Below are positions 16,064 through 24,818 of a DNA stretch of 54,840 nucleotides, piece by piece; within the stretch, counting starts at the first letter, position 1; every line of letters starts with the position of its first letter. Position numbers and translations under genes: made by a program. The notes under the pieces are model-generated. The model was not told the origin of the DNA, did no database searches, and worked only from the letters and a program-made list of their open reading frames with translations. The stretch is from contig ONCZ01000062.1 in NCBI GenBank assembly GCA_900316445.1, positions 1-54,840 of the forward strand, in the 5' to 3' direction. Source of the DNA: an uncultured Prevotellaceae bacterium (GTDB lineage Bacteria; Bacteroidota; Bacteroidia; Bacteroidales; Bacteroidaceae).

Positions 16064-16175
16064 CAAAGATAATAAAATATAACCGCAGATTGCGCAGATT
16101 AACACAGATTAATATTAAAAAACAAAAAAATCTGCGTAATCTGCGTAATCTGCGGTAAAAATATCCGTACCTTTG
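16064..16175. repeat. Mirror-symmetric inverted-arm element with divergent promoters (DUF4332/rmuC)
   Basis: The arms are 16083-16110 and 16129-16155, each three CGCAGATTA-type 9-bp units, inverted around an A-rich loop. Outside them lie the two -7 boxes: TATCTTTG on the minus strand (16064-16071) and TACCTTTG on the plus strand (16168-16175). The gaps between arm end and box are 10 and 11 bp. On the rmuC side a further AATCGTA tandem repeat (16182-16214) forms the leader. Confidence 0.85.
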
Positions 16176-16216
16176 CAACGAAATCGTAAATCGTAAATAT
16201 GTAAATCGTAAATCAG

Positions 16217-17542
16217 ATGATGATAGTCTTATTTATAATAATAGGTGTGGCAGTCGGGGCGGTGGTGCTCTATCTGCTGATGGACCGTAAGATGGACGTG
16301 CTGCGCATCGAGGGCGGCAAGAAGGATATCGAACTCTCGATGAAGGGTGAACAGCTGGCAGAGGCGACGAGTAGGGTGAGGCATCTGGAGACGGAGAACA
16401 AGGACCTGCACGCCAAGGCAGAGACGCAGACGAGGGAACTGGAGCTGATGCGCCAGCACCTGGAGCATATCCGCGACGAGAAGCAGGAGGAACAGCAGAA
16501 GCGCGACGCGCAGTTTATGACGATGGCGCAGGAGGTGCTGGAGCGCAGTGCATCGAAGTTGAAGGAGTCGAACACGGAGACGATGACGGGCATCACCCAG
16601 CCGTTGAAGGACGCCATCACGAACATGCAGAAGGCCATCAGCGAGACGCAGAAGGAGAGTGCGGCACACTCGGCCTCGTTCCGTGAACAGATCCGCCTGA
16701 TGATGGAGCAGACACAGCAGCTGGGTGAGAAGGCCGAGGGGCTGACGAACGTGCTGAGGCGTGACAATAAGGTATCGGGCAATATGGGCGAGATCATCCT
16801 CGGCGACCTGCTGGCATCGCAGGGACTGACAGAGGGCATCCACTATGAGGTGCAGGCAAGGCTGAGAGACGAGATGGGGCGCCCGCTGAAGAACGACGAG
16901 ACGGGCAAGGAGATGCAGCCCGACGTGATTCTGCACTATCCGCAGGGGCAGGATGCCATCGTCGACTCGAAGGTGTCGCTCGTGGCGTATGAGAAGTATG
17001 TGAATGCGGAGTCGGCGGAGGATAAGGAACGCTATCTGCAGGAGCATATCAAGAGCGTACGTCAGCACGTGAACGAGCTGGCCAGGAAAGACTATTCGAA
17101 GTATGTCAAGAACGGGCGCGAGACGGTGGACTTCGTCATCATGTTCGTGCCCTTCGAGTCATCGTTGCAGTTGGCGCTGGCGAACGATCCCACGTTGTGG
17201 CGCGAGGCGTTCGAGAAGAAGGTGTTCGTCACGGGTGAGCAGAACCTGCTTGGCATCCTCCACATGATACACATCGCCTGGGTGCAGAACCAGCAGGCGG
17301 AGAACCAGCAGAAGGTGTTCGGCCTGGCTGAGCAGCTGCTCGACCGTCTGGGAGATTTCATCCAGCGCTATAATGACCTTGGCGAGAAGATCCATAAGGT
17401 GCAGGAGGCCTACGAGAATACGAACAACAAACTGATCACTGGTCGTCAGAGCGTCGTGCAGAAGGGGCGTGAACTCGTCGACCTCGGTGCGAAGGAGAAT
17501 GCCAACCGTAAGATTCCCATGCCGGAGGTCGGAATAGAATAA
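16217..17542 (+). CDS. rmuC: DNA recombination protein RmuC
   Basis: 441 residues. One N-terminal transmembrane helix (about 1-20), a long coiled coil (about 30-110) and the RmuC nuclease-like domain (about 150-430), including NMGEIILGDLLASQGL, the QPDVILHYPQGQDAIVDSKVSL block with the DSK motif, and VDFVIMFVPFE. RmuC limits recombination at inverted or direct repeats in E. coli, a notable neighbour for a region rich in inverted repeats, though there is no evidence of a link. The start may be the ATG at 16217 or 16220. Confidence 0.92.
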   Translation: MMIVLFIIIGVAVGAVVLYLLMDRKMDVLRIEGGKKDIELSMKGEQLAEATSRVRHLETENKDLHAKAETQTRELELMRQHLEHIRDEKQEEQQKRDAQFMTMAQEVLERSASKLKESNTETMTGITQPLKDAITNMQKAISETQKESAAHSASFREQIRLMMEQTQQLGEKAEGLTNVLRRDNKVSGNMGEIILGDLLASQGLTEGIHYEVQARLRDEMGRPLKNDETGKEMQPDVILHYPQGQDAIVDSKVSLVAYEKYVNAESAEDKERYLQEHIKSVRQHVNELARKDYSKYVKNGRETVDFVIMFVPFESSLQLALANDPTLWREAFEKKVFVTGEQNLLGILHMIHIAWVQNQQAENQQKVFGLAEQLLDRLGDFIQRYNDLGEKIHKVQEAYENTNNKLITGRQSVVQKGRELVDLGAKENANRKIPMPEVGIE

Positions 17543-17547
17543 TTTTA

Positions 17548-17575
17548 GCAACGGACTACAGGACTAAAGGACTTT
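17548..17575. repeat. Left 28-bp inverted repeat of GxxExxY unit
   Basis: Three GGACTaca-type 8-bp units. The sequence is the exact inverse complement of 17942-17969, and it ends 3 bp before the GxxExxY start codon. Confidence 0.95.
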
Positions 17576-17578
17576 TTT

Positions 17579-17953
17579 ATGATGTACGAAGAGTTGTCTG
17601 GGAAGATTCTAAATGCTTATTTTAATGTGTTGAAGATATTAGGTACGGGATATTTAGAGTCAGTTTATGAAAATGCGATGTGTATTGAATTAGACGAATT
17701 AGGTATACCGTATGTAAGGCAAAAACACTTGAATGTGATATATAAAGAGAGACTGATTGGTGAGTTTGTGGCTGATATAGTTGTGGATGACAAGATAATT
17801 TTAGAGTTAAAGTCCGTATCAAAATTAGTGCCTGCCCATAGTGCTCAGCTGATTAATTATCTTACTATCACAAAACTCAAAGTTGGTCTGTTGCTTAATT
17901 TTGGTGAAGGTCGGGATTTTAAGAGGGTCTATCTTAAAGATAAAGTCCTTTAG
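17579..17953 (+). CDS. GxxExxY family PDDEXK-type protein, bracketed by inverted repeats
   Basis: 124 residues. The family motif G-x-x-E-x-x-Y is at 24-30 (GYLESVY). A PDDEXK nuclease-like core follows: Asp66 (GEFVADIVV), Glu76-Leu-Lys78 (ILELKSV), and a Gln in SAQLINYL. This is the TIGR04256/PF13366 family, common in Bacteroidetes, with no settled function. The gene is visibly more AT-rich than rmuC upstream and the transferase downstream, a sign of separate origin. A perfect 28-bp inverted repeat brackets it: the left copy ends 3 bp before the ATG, and the right copy contains the last codons and the stop (DKVL-stop). The gene and repeats therefore look like one inserted unit. Confidence 0.9.
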   Translation: MMYEELSGKILNAYFNVLKILGTGYLESVYENAMCIELDELGIPYVRQKHLNVIYKERLIGEFVADIVVDDKIILELKSVSKLVPAHSAQLINYLTITKLKVGLLLNFGEGRDFKRVYLKDKVL

Positions 17954-17969
17954 TCCTGTAGTCCGTTGC
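17942..17969. repeat. Right 28-bp inverted repeat of GxxExxY unit
   Basis: Perfect inverse of 17548-17575; it contains the GxxExxY stop codon. The next gene begins 7 bp after it. Confidence 0.95.
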
Positions 17970-17976
17970 AAAAATA

Positions 17977-18552
17977 ATGAGTTGTATGCGAGTATTGATA
18001 AGTGAGGAGATTTGGAATTTTGACCTGGAGGCGGCGATGGGGGAGATATCGGCGCAGCGGAGGGAGCAGGCACTGAAGTTCAAGTTTGAACAGGGACAGC
18101 GGCTGTGCGTGCTGGCGTATCAGTTGCTGAAGCAGGGGCTGCGAGAAGAATATGGCATCACGGAGAATCCCGTCTTTGAGTATAATGAACATGACAAGCC
18201 TTCGATCGTCGGACATCCGGAGATCCACTTCAACCTGAGCCACTGCAAGGAGGCGGCGGCCTGCGTCGTCAGCGACCAGCCCGTGGGCATCGATGTGGAG
18301 AGCATCCGTGAATACAAGGAGGGGCTGGCCCACTATGCGATGAATGATGAGGAAGTGCGACAGATTGAGGCGTCAGACAATCCTGCATCAACCTTCATCC
18401 GCCTCTGGACGATGAAGGAGGCCACGCTGAAACTCATAGGCACCGGCATCAGCGACGACCTGAAAACGGCCATCGATCATGAGCGATTTCAGTATACGAC
18501 CATCGAGTGCGCAACATATATATATACTGTTTGCGTGAAAAAAACTCCATAA
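17977..18552 (+). CDS. 4'-phosphopantetheinyl transferase (Sfp/AcpT type)
   Basis: 191 residues (an alternative start is the ATG at 17986). It transfers phosphopantetheine from CoA to a serine of acyl- or peptidyl-carrier proteins. Motifs: HFNLSHCKEAAACVV (about 88-102), the metal-binding VGIDVE (about 108-113) and WTMKEATLKLIGTG (about 147-160). Carrier-protein genes are not in the window. The C-terminus (YIYTVCVKKTP) is unusual and may result from drift. Confidence 0.88.
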   Translation: MSCMRVLISEEIWNFDLEAAMGEISAQRREQALKFKFEQGQRLCVLAYQLLKQGLREEYGITENPVFEYNEHDKPSIVGHPEIHFNLSHCKEAAACVVSDQPVGIDVESIREYKEGLAHYAMNDEEVRQIEASDNPASTFIRLWTMKEATLKLIGTGISDDLKTAIDHERFQYTTIECATYIYTVCVKKTP

Positions 18553-18555
18553 AGT

Positions 18556-18586
18556 TTTGCCGTTTCATATTTTTGCCGTAACTTTG
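18556..18586 (+). promoter_or_regulatory. Promoter for DUF3828 lipoprotein
   Basis: TTTG 18556-18559, a 19-bp spacer, TAACTTTG 18579-18586. Confidence 0.75.
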
Positions 18587-18633
18587 CACCCGAATTAATC
18601 ATTTTGAACTTAGCTAGTAAAATCTTTAGGGTC

Positions 18634-19251
18634 GTGAAGAAAGTATTGTTTTTAGGATTTACACTTGTATTGTGCTTATTGTCGACAAGTTGTACGGGGT
18701 CTGGTAAAGGGGCTCCCGAGAACGGTAATGGCGCTGAGAAAGTGCTGAAGGATACCGTTAAGTCTGATTCTGTCCTGTCGGAAATGGCATTGGCCATCGA
18801 GCGTCAGGTGGTGCTTGAGCGTGTGAAATGCATTTACGGGCTGATCAAAGAGGAGACGACCTATCTGGGCGGCAATGTCGATAATGACTGGCTGGACAAG
18901 GCTTTCTGTACCAAGGCTTGGAATAAGCTTCTGATGGCTGTGCGCAGGAAGGAATTCCAGACCAATTCGCTCTTCTTCGAGGTAAACCGCTGGACGATGG
19001 CCTACGACACAAACCTGGTCCGTTTCGACGAGTTTGAGGTGGCTGACTGTTATATCGGTCCCAACAATGAGAAGACGGCTGCTGTGAACTTCACGGTCTA
19101 TGATCCCGATTCGTACACACCGGTCCGTGTGGAACTGGTGTATGAAGACGGCCAGTGGAAGATTGATAACTTCCTGCACTTGAAGTATATGCTCAATCTG
19201 CGTGAGAGCATGTACCAGTATCTGGATCATGATTTGGCATACCTGATTTAG
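18634..19251 (+). CDS. DUF3828-like lipoprotein
   Basis: 205 residues from GTG 18634, which gives a canonical lipoprotein leader (KKVLFLGFTLVLCLLSTSC); a TTG at 18604 is an alternative, 18 nt after the -7 box. The body (KCIYGLIKEE...WLDKAFCTKAWNKLL...VELVYEDGQWKIDNFL) fits the NTF2-like DUF3828 family. It is probably lipid-anchored facing the periplasm or outer surface; ligand unknown. Confidence 0.7.
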   Translation: MKKVLFLGFTLVLCLLSTSCTGSGKGAPENGNGAEKVLKDTVKSDSVLSEMALAIERQVVLERVKCIYGLIKEETTYLGGNVDNDWLDKAFCTKAWNKLLMAVRRKEFQTNSLFFEVNRWTMAYDTNLVRFDEFEVADCYIGPNNEKTAAVNFTVYDPDSYTPVRVELVYEDGQWKIDNFLHLKYMLNLRESMYQYLDHDLAYLI

Positions 19252-19260
19252 TCAGATGGG

Positions 19261-19285
19261 CTAAGAATCGCGTGACGGTTCTTAG
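19261..19285. terminator. Hairpin between convergent genes
   Basis: CTAAGAATCG / CGGTTCTTAG (one mismatch) with loop CGTGA, overlapping the stop of the TonB receptor gene. There is no T-run. Confidence 0.5.
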
Positions 19286-21534
19286 AAACTCAGTTTTGTT
19301 GTAAACTCAAAGGTGAAAGGCCGGATAAACGTACCCGACATGACGTAGTCGTTGTAGAGTGACGGGTCGGTTAGCAGGTCGGCGGCTGGTATAGAACCGC
19401 TGGCACCTTTCTGATTCAGGATGTTCACCACATTGGCCGAAAAGCTCAGATAGCGGTTTAGACGAAAATCCACGCCCCCAAAGGTTTCCCAGCGTCCGTT
19501 GAAATATAAGGAGTTGGTCTTGTTGATGTATTGCTTGCTGAAATAGCGGGCACTCAGCCACACGCGCCAGTCGCCAAACTTGTAGGATGGCTCAATCTCC
19601 AGTTCTGTCTTCGAGAGGGCGGTGATGGTCTTGTCTGTGAAGTCGTATTCCTCCGTCACGCCGTCGCTGAAGGTGGGAGTAATCTTGAAATTCTTATACC
19701 TTGGGTCGCGGATAGTGAACATCACGTGGATGTTCAGACCGTCGATGGGAGTAATCATGGCATCGGTGAGCCATCCGAGTGTTGCCATATCGTAGAAGAA
19801 CGATTTGCTGAACGATTCGCTCATGCCGGCCTTCATGTCTCCCACGTCTTTCGTCAGTACATGACTCAGGTTGGGACGCTCTTGTGAGTTCTTCATGCTG
19901 ATGTAGGTAATTTGCGAGGTGAGGTCTATCCATTTGTTCTTCCAGTAGATGCCGCCTCGGACATAGTGGGTGGGCATGCTCTCTTGCGTGGGGTAGTTGT
20001 AGGTGCCGTAGTGGAACAACTGCGAGTGGATGGTGGCGGTGGAGTATTCCGCCTGCAGGCCGAATCCCCGTACCAAGGCATAGCGCGCACTACCGATGAA
20101 GGCGTGGTTGAAGTGGCTGTTGCTGAAATGGTTTCTCACGACACCCTCGTCAGCAAGGCTGAAGCCGATGTGACGGGCATTGCCTTCGTACATGTCGTTG
20201 GCAGCGTAGCCACGTACGTTCAGATATTCCAGTCTGGCACCGGCATAGAGCCAAAGACGCTCGTTGACATTCCACTCATCGGAGGCCAGAGCGAAGAGCT
20301 TGTGTTCATGACCATCGTAGTATTCGGCGTAAGAGTTGTAGGAGTAGCTGACACTGCCGTTGAGCAACAACTGCTTCGGGTCTTTCTTTACTTCGTGGCC
20401 AAGGAGATACATCGAGGTGTAGGTGCCTGCGGCATTGAGCCAGTAGTCTACCTCTGCGCGCCAGCTGTGGCGTCGGTCTTTGGATTTGCCCGTCAGTTCT
20501 GCATTGGTCATCCAGGAATGTTCGAAGCCGTCGAAATGCAGCATGCGTCGCGTCTGTACCTTGCCAGTATAGACCGTGCCGTCTTCGTAAGTATATCCGC
20601 TTTCGGCCGTAACGTCGCTCACACCCATGACAGTGGGAATGGAACGGAAGGAGTGACCATGCTTGAACTTGCTGTGGACGGACAGCTTGAGGCCGCTGTC
20701 CCATCGGTAGTCGAGCAGGAAGTTCACGTTGTGTATCTTGTTGACGTTCGCCTCGTCGATATCCTGTTCCTCCATCAGACCTGTCGCCACATCCAGGTAT
20801 TTCACCTTGTCGTAGACAGGGCGGTATTGGTCGATGCCCAGCTTGAAGCCGTCATACGGCTCCACACTGCCGTCACCCACGAAGATAAAGGGACCATAGA
20901 TCTCGTTGATCTCCTTGAACTGCGAATACTGGTAGATGAGTCCTGCCTTGCCACGGCCTTCGTTCCAGGACTTCGAGAGCGCCGCCTTATAGAAGTGGAC
21001 GCTCTCCTGCAGGGCGGTCATGTCGAGGTGGTTGCTCCCGGGATCCATATTATGATAGGTGCTGATGCTGAGGCCCCAGCCTTTTCCGACAGGCGTGGAG
21101 ACATTGGCATCAATAGCATGACGGCCAAAGTGATTAAAAGTGTAGTTGATCTTGCCTTCTAAGGAGTCGCCGGCGAGTTTCGAATAACTGTCGACACTAT
21201 AAGTGATGACACCATATTTCAGTGCCATGTCCTGTGGGCCCGTGGTCCGCACAGACTCATGACTGACGCCGCTGTGCCACGATTTGTAGGGATAGACCTG
21301 GTAATTATAATAGGACACGGGAAGGCCGTCCTCATAGAGATAGGCGTGACCGGAGATGGGCAGGCCTAAGGATATCTGGCGTGGCTGTGAGACGGAGGCT
21401 GCGTTCATCAGCACATTCCGGTTGCTGTCACCAGAAGTGCTGACAACACTGTCGGCTACAACTTCCTGCGCCGTTGCGCCAATGAATGTCGTGATACAAA
21501 GAATGGCTGTCGTTACCGTCCTTGCGAGCCTCAT
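19282..21534 (-). CDS. TonB-dependent receptor-like outer-membrane protein
   Basis: 750 residues from ATG 21534, with signal peptide MRLARTVTTAILCITTFIGATAQ. The body is a run of alternating amphipathic strands typical of a large beta-barrel and ends in Phe (EFTTKLSF). No carboxypeptidase-regulatory domain or clear TonB box is seen, and the plug region (about 50-140) is atypical. It starts 9 nt after the stop of the HerA-like gene, so it is co-transcribed with it. Substrate unknown. A long reading frame on the opposite strand is a shadow. Confidence 0.75.
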   Translation of the reverse strand: MRLARTVTTAILCITTFIGATAQEVVADSVVSTSGDSNRNVLMNAASVSQPRQISLGLPISGHAYLYEDGLPVSYYNYQVYPYKSWHSGVSHESVRTTGPQDMALKYGVITYSVDSYSKLAGDSLEGKINYTFNHFGRHAIDANVSTPVGKGWGLSISTYHNMDPGSNHLDMTALQESVHFYKAALSKSWNEGRGKAGLIYQYSQFKEINEIYGPFIFVGDGSVEPYDGFKLGIDQYRPVYDKVKYLDVATGLMEEQDIDEANVNKIHNVNFLLDYRWDSGLKLSVHSKFKHGHSFRSIPTVMGVSDVTAESGYTYEDGTVYTGKVQTRRMLHFDGFEHSWMTNAELTGKSKDRRHSWRAEVDYWLNAAGTYTSMYLLGHEVKKDPKQLLLNGSVSYSYNSYAEYYDGHEHKLFALASDEWNVNERLWLYAGARLEYLNVRGYAANDMYEGNARHIGFSLADEGVVRNHFSNSHFNHAFIGSARYALVRGFGLQAEYSTATIHSQLFHYGTYNYPTQESMPTHYVRGGIYWKNKWIDLTSQITYISMKNSQERPNLSHVLTKDVGDMKAGMSESFSKSFFYDMATLGWLTDAMITPIDGLNIHVMFTIRDPRYKNFKITPTFSDGVTEEYDFTDKTITALSKTELEIEPSYKFGDWRVWLSARYFSKQYINKTNSLYFNGRWETFGGVDFRLNRYLSFSANVVNILNQKGASGSIPAADLLTDPSLYNDYVMSGTFIRPFTFEFTTKLSF

Positions 21535-21543
21535 AGGCAAGCC

Positions 21544-23086
21544 TTATTTGACAAGGTTGCCGAGGATGTCGCGCGTCAGTTCCTTGGTGATGGAACGGGT
21601 GGCGGCGCTGGTGGCATTCTTCACCACACGGCCTGTGGCAGAAGTCTTCGACTTCGTCTTCTTGCCCGTCACCTTGTCGCTGATGTAGGTGCCGAGGATT
21701 GTGGCCAGTGTGCCTGTGACGGCGGTGATGATGGCTTTCCACACCTTGCTCATCATGCCGGGCTTCTGCTTGCCCTTGGCCTTCTCCTCTTCCTTGGCAG
21801 CGATCTCTTCCTCCTGAGCCTTCATCTGCTCTTCGGCCTCGGCCATGATGATCTCGAAAGCGCTCTCACGGTCGATGGGCGTGTCGTACTTGCCGGCGAT
21901 ACGGCTCTGCTTGATGATGTCGAGACGCTGACCTTCGGTGATGGCACCGATCTGGCTGAGCGGGAACAGGATCTTCGCACGTTCCACGATGCCAGGAGCA
22001 CCCTTTGCATCAAGGAAGGAGACGAGGGCCTCACCGGTCTCGAGGTTCATGATGGCCTCATCGGTCTTGAACTCGGGGTTGGCTCGGAAAGTGTCGGCAG
22101 CGGTCTTCACTGCTTTCTGGTCTTTCGGGGTGTAGGCTCTTAAAGCGTGCTGCACACGGTTACCCAGCTGGCCGAGGATGTTCTCGGGAATGTCTGTCGG
22201 GCTCTGGGTGATGAAATAGATACCTACGCCTTTCGAACGGATGAGGCGGATGACCTGTTCAATCTTGTCGAGCAGTGCCTTCGAGGTGTCGGTGAAGAGC
22301 ATGTGGGCCTCGTCGAAGAAGAATACGAGTTTGGGCAGTTCCAGATCGCCCACCTCGGGCAGGGTGGAGTAGAGTTCAGAGAGGAGCCACAGCAGATAGG
22401 TGGAGTAGAGCTTGGGCTGCATCATCAGTTTGTCGGCAGCCAGCACACTCATCACACCCTTGCCGCCCTCGGTCTGGATGAGGTCGTAGATGTCGAACGA
22501 TGGCTCGCCGAAGAACTTGTCGGCTCCCTGTGTCTCCAACTGGAGGAGGGCACGCTGGATAGCACCGACGGTCTGGGCGGAGATGTTGCCGTATTTTGTG
22601 GTGTACTGCTTGGCATGTTTTGATACCCAGTCGAGCATGGCCTGCAGATCCTTGAGGTCGAGCAGCAGCAGACCACGGTCGTCAGCAATGCGGAAGACGA
22701 TGTTGAGCACACCGTCCTGCGTCTCGTTCAACTGGAGCAGTCGTGAGAGCAGCATCGGCCCCATCTGCGAGATGGTGGCACGCATGGAATCTGACGGGAC
22801 AGGGCTGGAACTCCGGATCCTCAATGCCGAACTCGGGCAGACGCTTCTCGATGAAACCGCTCATCTTGCCTGTCTGAGAGATGCCGCTGAGGTCACCCTT
22901 CATATCGGCCATGAAGCAGGGCACGCCTGCCTGACAGAACGTCTCGGCCATCACCTGCAGCGTGACGGTCTTTCCTGTACCCGTGGCACCGGCAATGAGT
23001 CCATGACGGTTGGCCATCTTACCTGTAATGCTGAGCGCACCGTTGGCGCAATGGGCAATATACAGCCCTCTCTCTTTGTCTAACAT
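21544..23086 (-). pseudogene. HerA-like ATPase (DUF853/YjgR), frame-disrupted
   Basis: Two overlapping frames form one gene. The N-part (from 23086) holds KMANRHGLIAGATGTGKTVT with Walker A at about 32-40 and runs to ...[12 protein letters not shown]. The C-part (to 21544) resumes at [20 protein letters not shown] and includes Walker B ([12 protein letters not shown]), the arginine-finger region and a hydrophobic/basic tail. Compared with family members as I recall them, about ten residues (the segment between CPVRF and [MV]RATIS) are missing at about 22785, and the frame is shifted. The rest is well preserved, so assembly error or a recent mutation are both possible. The family resembles HerA DNA-pumping ATPases; its cellular role is poorly known. 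Confidence 0.85.
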
Positions 23087-23123
23087 ATTATATAATATTA
23101 AGTTGTTCTGTTTGTTGATTGAC

Positions 23124-23684
23124 TTATACGTCTCGGTTGAAGAGCATGCGATATTCGACGGGTGTCATGCCGACCACCTCCTGGATGCGGCGCTGGAGGG
23201 TACGGATGTTCTTCAGACCGCTCTCCTCTGCGACGGCGGCAATGCTGTATTGGGGCTTGTCGCGCAACAGACGCATCGCCAACAGTGTGCGCAGGTTGTC
23301 GAGATAGGCGTCTGGAGAACTGTAGATACTGCTGCGACGGAACAGGCGGACGAGACGCTCGTGGCTGACACCAAGGAGCTTGGCGAGGGCCTTTGAGTCG
23401 AAGTCGGGCTGCACCAGGGCATTTTCCTGTTCTACACGGATCTCGAGGAGGGCCATCAGCTGGCCGTCGTCCTGCAGGTCGGCATTGCGCTGACGCTCGA
23501 TGTTCTTTGACAAGATCTCACGGGCGACCTCCGCACGGCGGCGCAGTTCCACATCTTCCTCCAACCGCTGGGAGAGGTCGAGGTTACGTTCTACGAGACG
23601 GATCATCTCATTCTTCAGTTGGTCTACCTCATGGCGCAAAGCCTCATTCTCGGCTTGCATCTGTTTAATCTCTTTCTCAGTCAT
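23124..23684 (-). CDS. AraC-type HTH protein with N-terminal coiled coil
   Basis: 186 residues from ATG 23684. Residues about 1-70 are a heptad-rich coiled coil (MTEKEIKQMQAENEALRHEV...); residues about 90-185 are an AraC/XylS DNA-binding domain (KALAKLLGVSHERLVRLFRR...YSIAAVAEESGLKNIRTLQRRIQEVVGMTPVEYR). It has no sensor domain. It lies upstream of the HerA-like ATPase and TonB receptor genes in the same direction, so it may be their regulator. Its leader overlaps the terminator of the M23 gene, suggesting read-through or attenuation. Confidence 0.85.
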   Translation of the reverse strand: MTEKEIKQMQAENEALRHEVDQLKNEMIRLVERNLDLSQRLEEDVELRRRAEVAREILSKNIERQRNADLQDDGQLMALLEIRVEQENALVQPDFDSKALAKLLGVSHERLVRLFRRSSIYSSPDAYLDNLRTLLAMRLLRDKPQYSIAAVAEESGLKNIRTLQRRIQEVVGMTPVEYRMLFNRDV

Positions 23685-23686
23685 AA

Positions 23687-23716
23687 GCAAAAAGGCTTCC
23701 GCTGTGGGAAGCCTTT
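23687..23716 (-). terminator. Rho-independent terminator of M23 gene
   Basis: On the minus strand: stem AAAGGCTTCC / GGAAGCCTTT with a 6-nt loop and following T residues. It ends only a few bases before the AraC-type start codon. Confidence 0.85.
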
Positions 23717-23730
23717 GAAAGTTATTAGGA

Positions 23731-24696
23731 TTAGTTGTATTTCAGTATCTGTCCCGGCATCAGGCGGATGGACTTGCCTATGCGGTTTAGCTTGCATAGC
23801 GAGTCGACGGTGGTGTGACACTTGCGGGCGATGCTCTGCAGGGTCTCACCCTTCTTCACCTTGTGGAAGTGAACCTCGGAGGTGAACGATGCTGAAGGTG
23901 CTGCAACAGCCATCTCGACATCTTCCTCGTCCTCATCGGAGTCGAAGCGTCCGATGTTATTGCTATTACCGCTGACACCACGCAGACGGGTGGCCTGGGC
24001 TGATTCACGGGCATACTTGCTACGATGGAAGGTGTAGAAGTCGCCTGTGACATCCTGATTGCGGAAGTCGAACATCAACGCCGGGTTCAGGGCCACACCA
24101 CAGATACGGGTCTCGAAGTGCAGATGGCTACCAGTGCTACGGCCGGTGTTTCCACCCAAACCGATAGGATCGCCTGCCTTTACTTCGTCATTTTCATTCA
24201 CGAGCCAGGCAGACATGTGACCGTAGTAGGTCTCCAGTCCGTTGTAGTGGCGGATGACGACATACTTGCCGTAGCCACGGGGCTCATATTTCACGATACG
24301 CACCTTGCCGCTGAAAGCAGCACGGATAGTGTCGCCGACATAGACCTTGATGTCAAGACCCTTGTGCTGGCGTCCCCAACGGGCACCGAAGTTAGATGTG
24401 ATGACACGGCTGGGTGTCGGCATGCAGAAACCACGCAGGTCGATAGTGGTCTCGTCGGGAATGGTGGAACCATTATAATGGGTCAGATCGTTGTCCCACT
24501 CCTCATAGAGGTCACCAGCGGGATTCTCGAACAGTTCCTGTTCAATCAGTCTATTGAGAGCTATGGAGTCGACAGCCTTCATCTTTCTGTCCACTGGAGC
24601 CTGTCGTGCCAACAGGTCTTGCCCCTGTGCTGGTACGGCTGCAATGGTCATAAAAAGCGAAAAAACTGTTACCTTAAGATTCTTAATTGTTATCAT
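23731..24696 (-). CDS. M23 metallopeptidase with C-terminal LysM domain
   Basis: 321 residues. Signal peptide 1-25; Zn peptidase M23 domain about 95-215 with NFGARWGRQHKGLDIKV (His...Asp ligands) and GSHLHFETR (HxH); an acidic linker (SDEDEEDVE); LysM at about 277-320 (FHKVKKGETLQSIARK). It cuts peptidoglycan cross-bridges or acts as an EnvC-like activator in cell division or wall growth. A -7 box TACCTTTG lies at 24737-24744 (minus strand). Confidence 0.92.
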   Translation of the reverse strand: MITIKNLKVTVFSLFMTIAAVPAQGQDLLARQAPVDRKMKAVDSIALNRLIEQELFENPAGDLYEEWDNDLTHYNGSTIPDETTIDLRGFCMPTPSRVITSNFGARWGRQHKGLDIKVYVGDTIRAAFSGKVRIVKYEPRGYGKYVVIRHYNGLETYYGHMSAWLVNENDEVKAGDPIGLGGNTGRSTGSHLHFETRICGVALNPALMFDFRNQDVTGDFYTFHRSKYARESAQATRLRGVSGNSNNIGRFDSDEDEEDVEMAVAAPSASFTSEVHFHKVKKGETLQSIARKCHTTVDSLCKLNRIGKSIRLMPGQILKYN

Positions 24697-24818
24697 CTTG
24701 GTTTTGGTTTTGTTGCAAAATGCGAATTATCGGTTGCAAAGGTATAAATAATATTCGAAAAACATGCAGAAAGTTGTAAGCGTTAACAACTTTTTGTGTA
24801 AGTTTAACACTTTAAAAC

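Noticed and set aside
19912-21162. 416-codon open frame on the plus strand
   Set aside because: Exactly antisense to the TonB receptor gene, with no promoter, no recognisable domain and composition typical of a shadow of a GC-rich gene.
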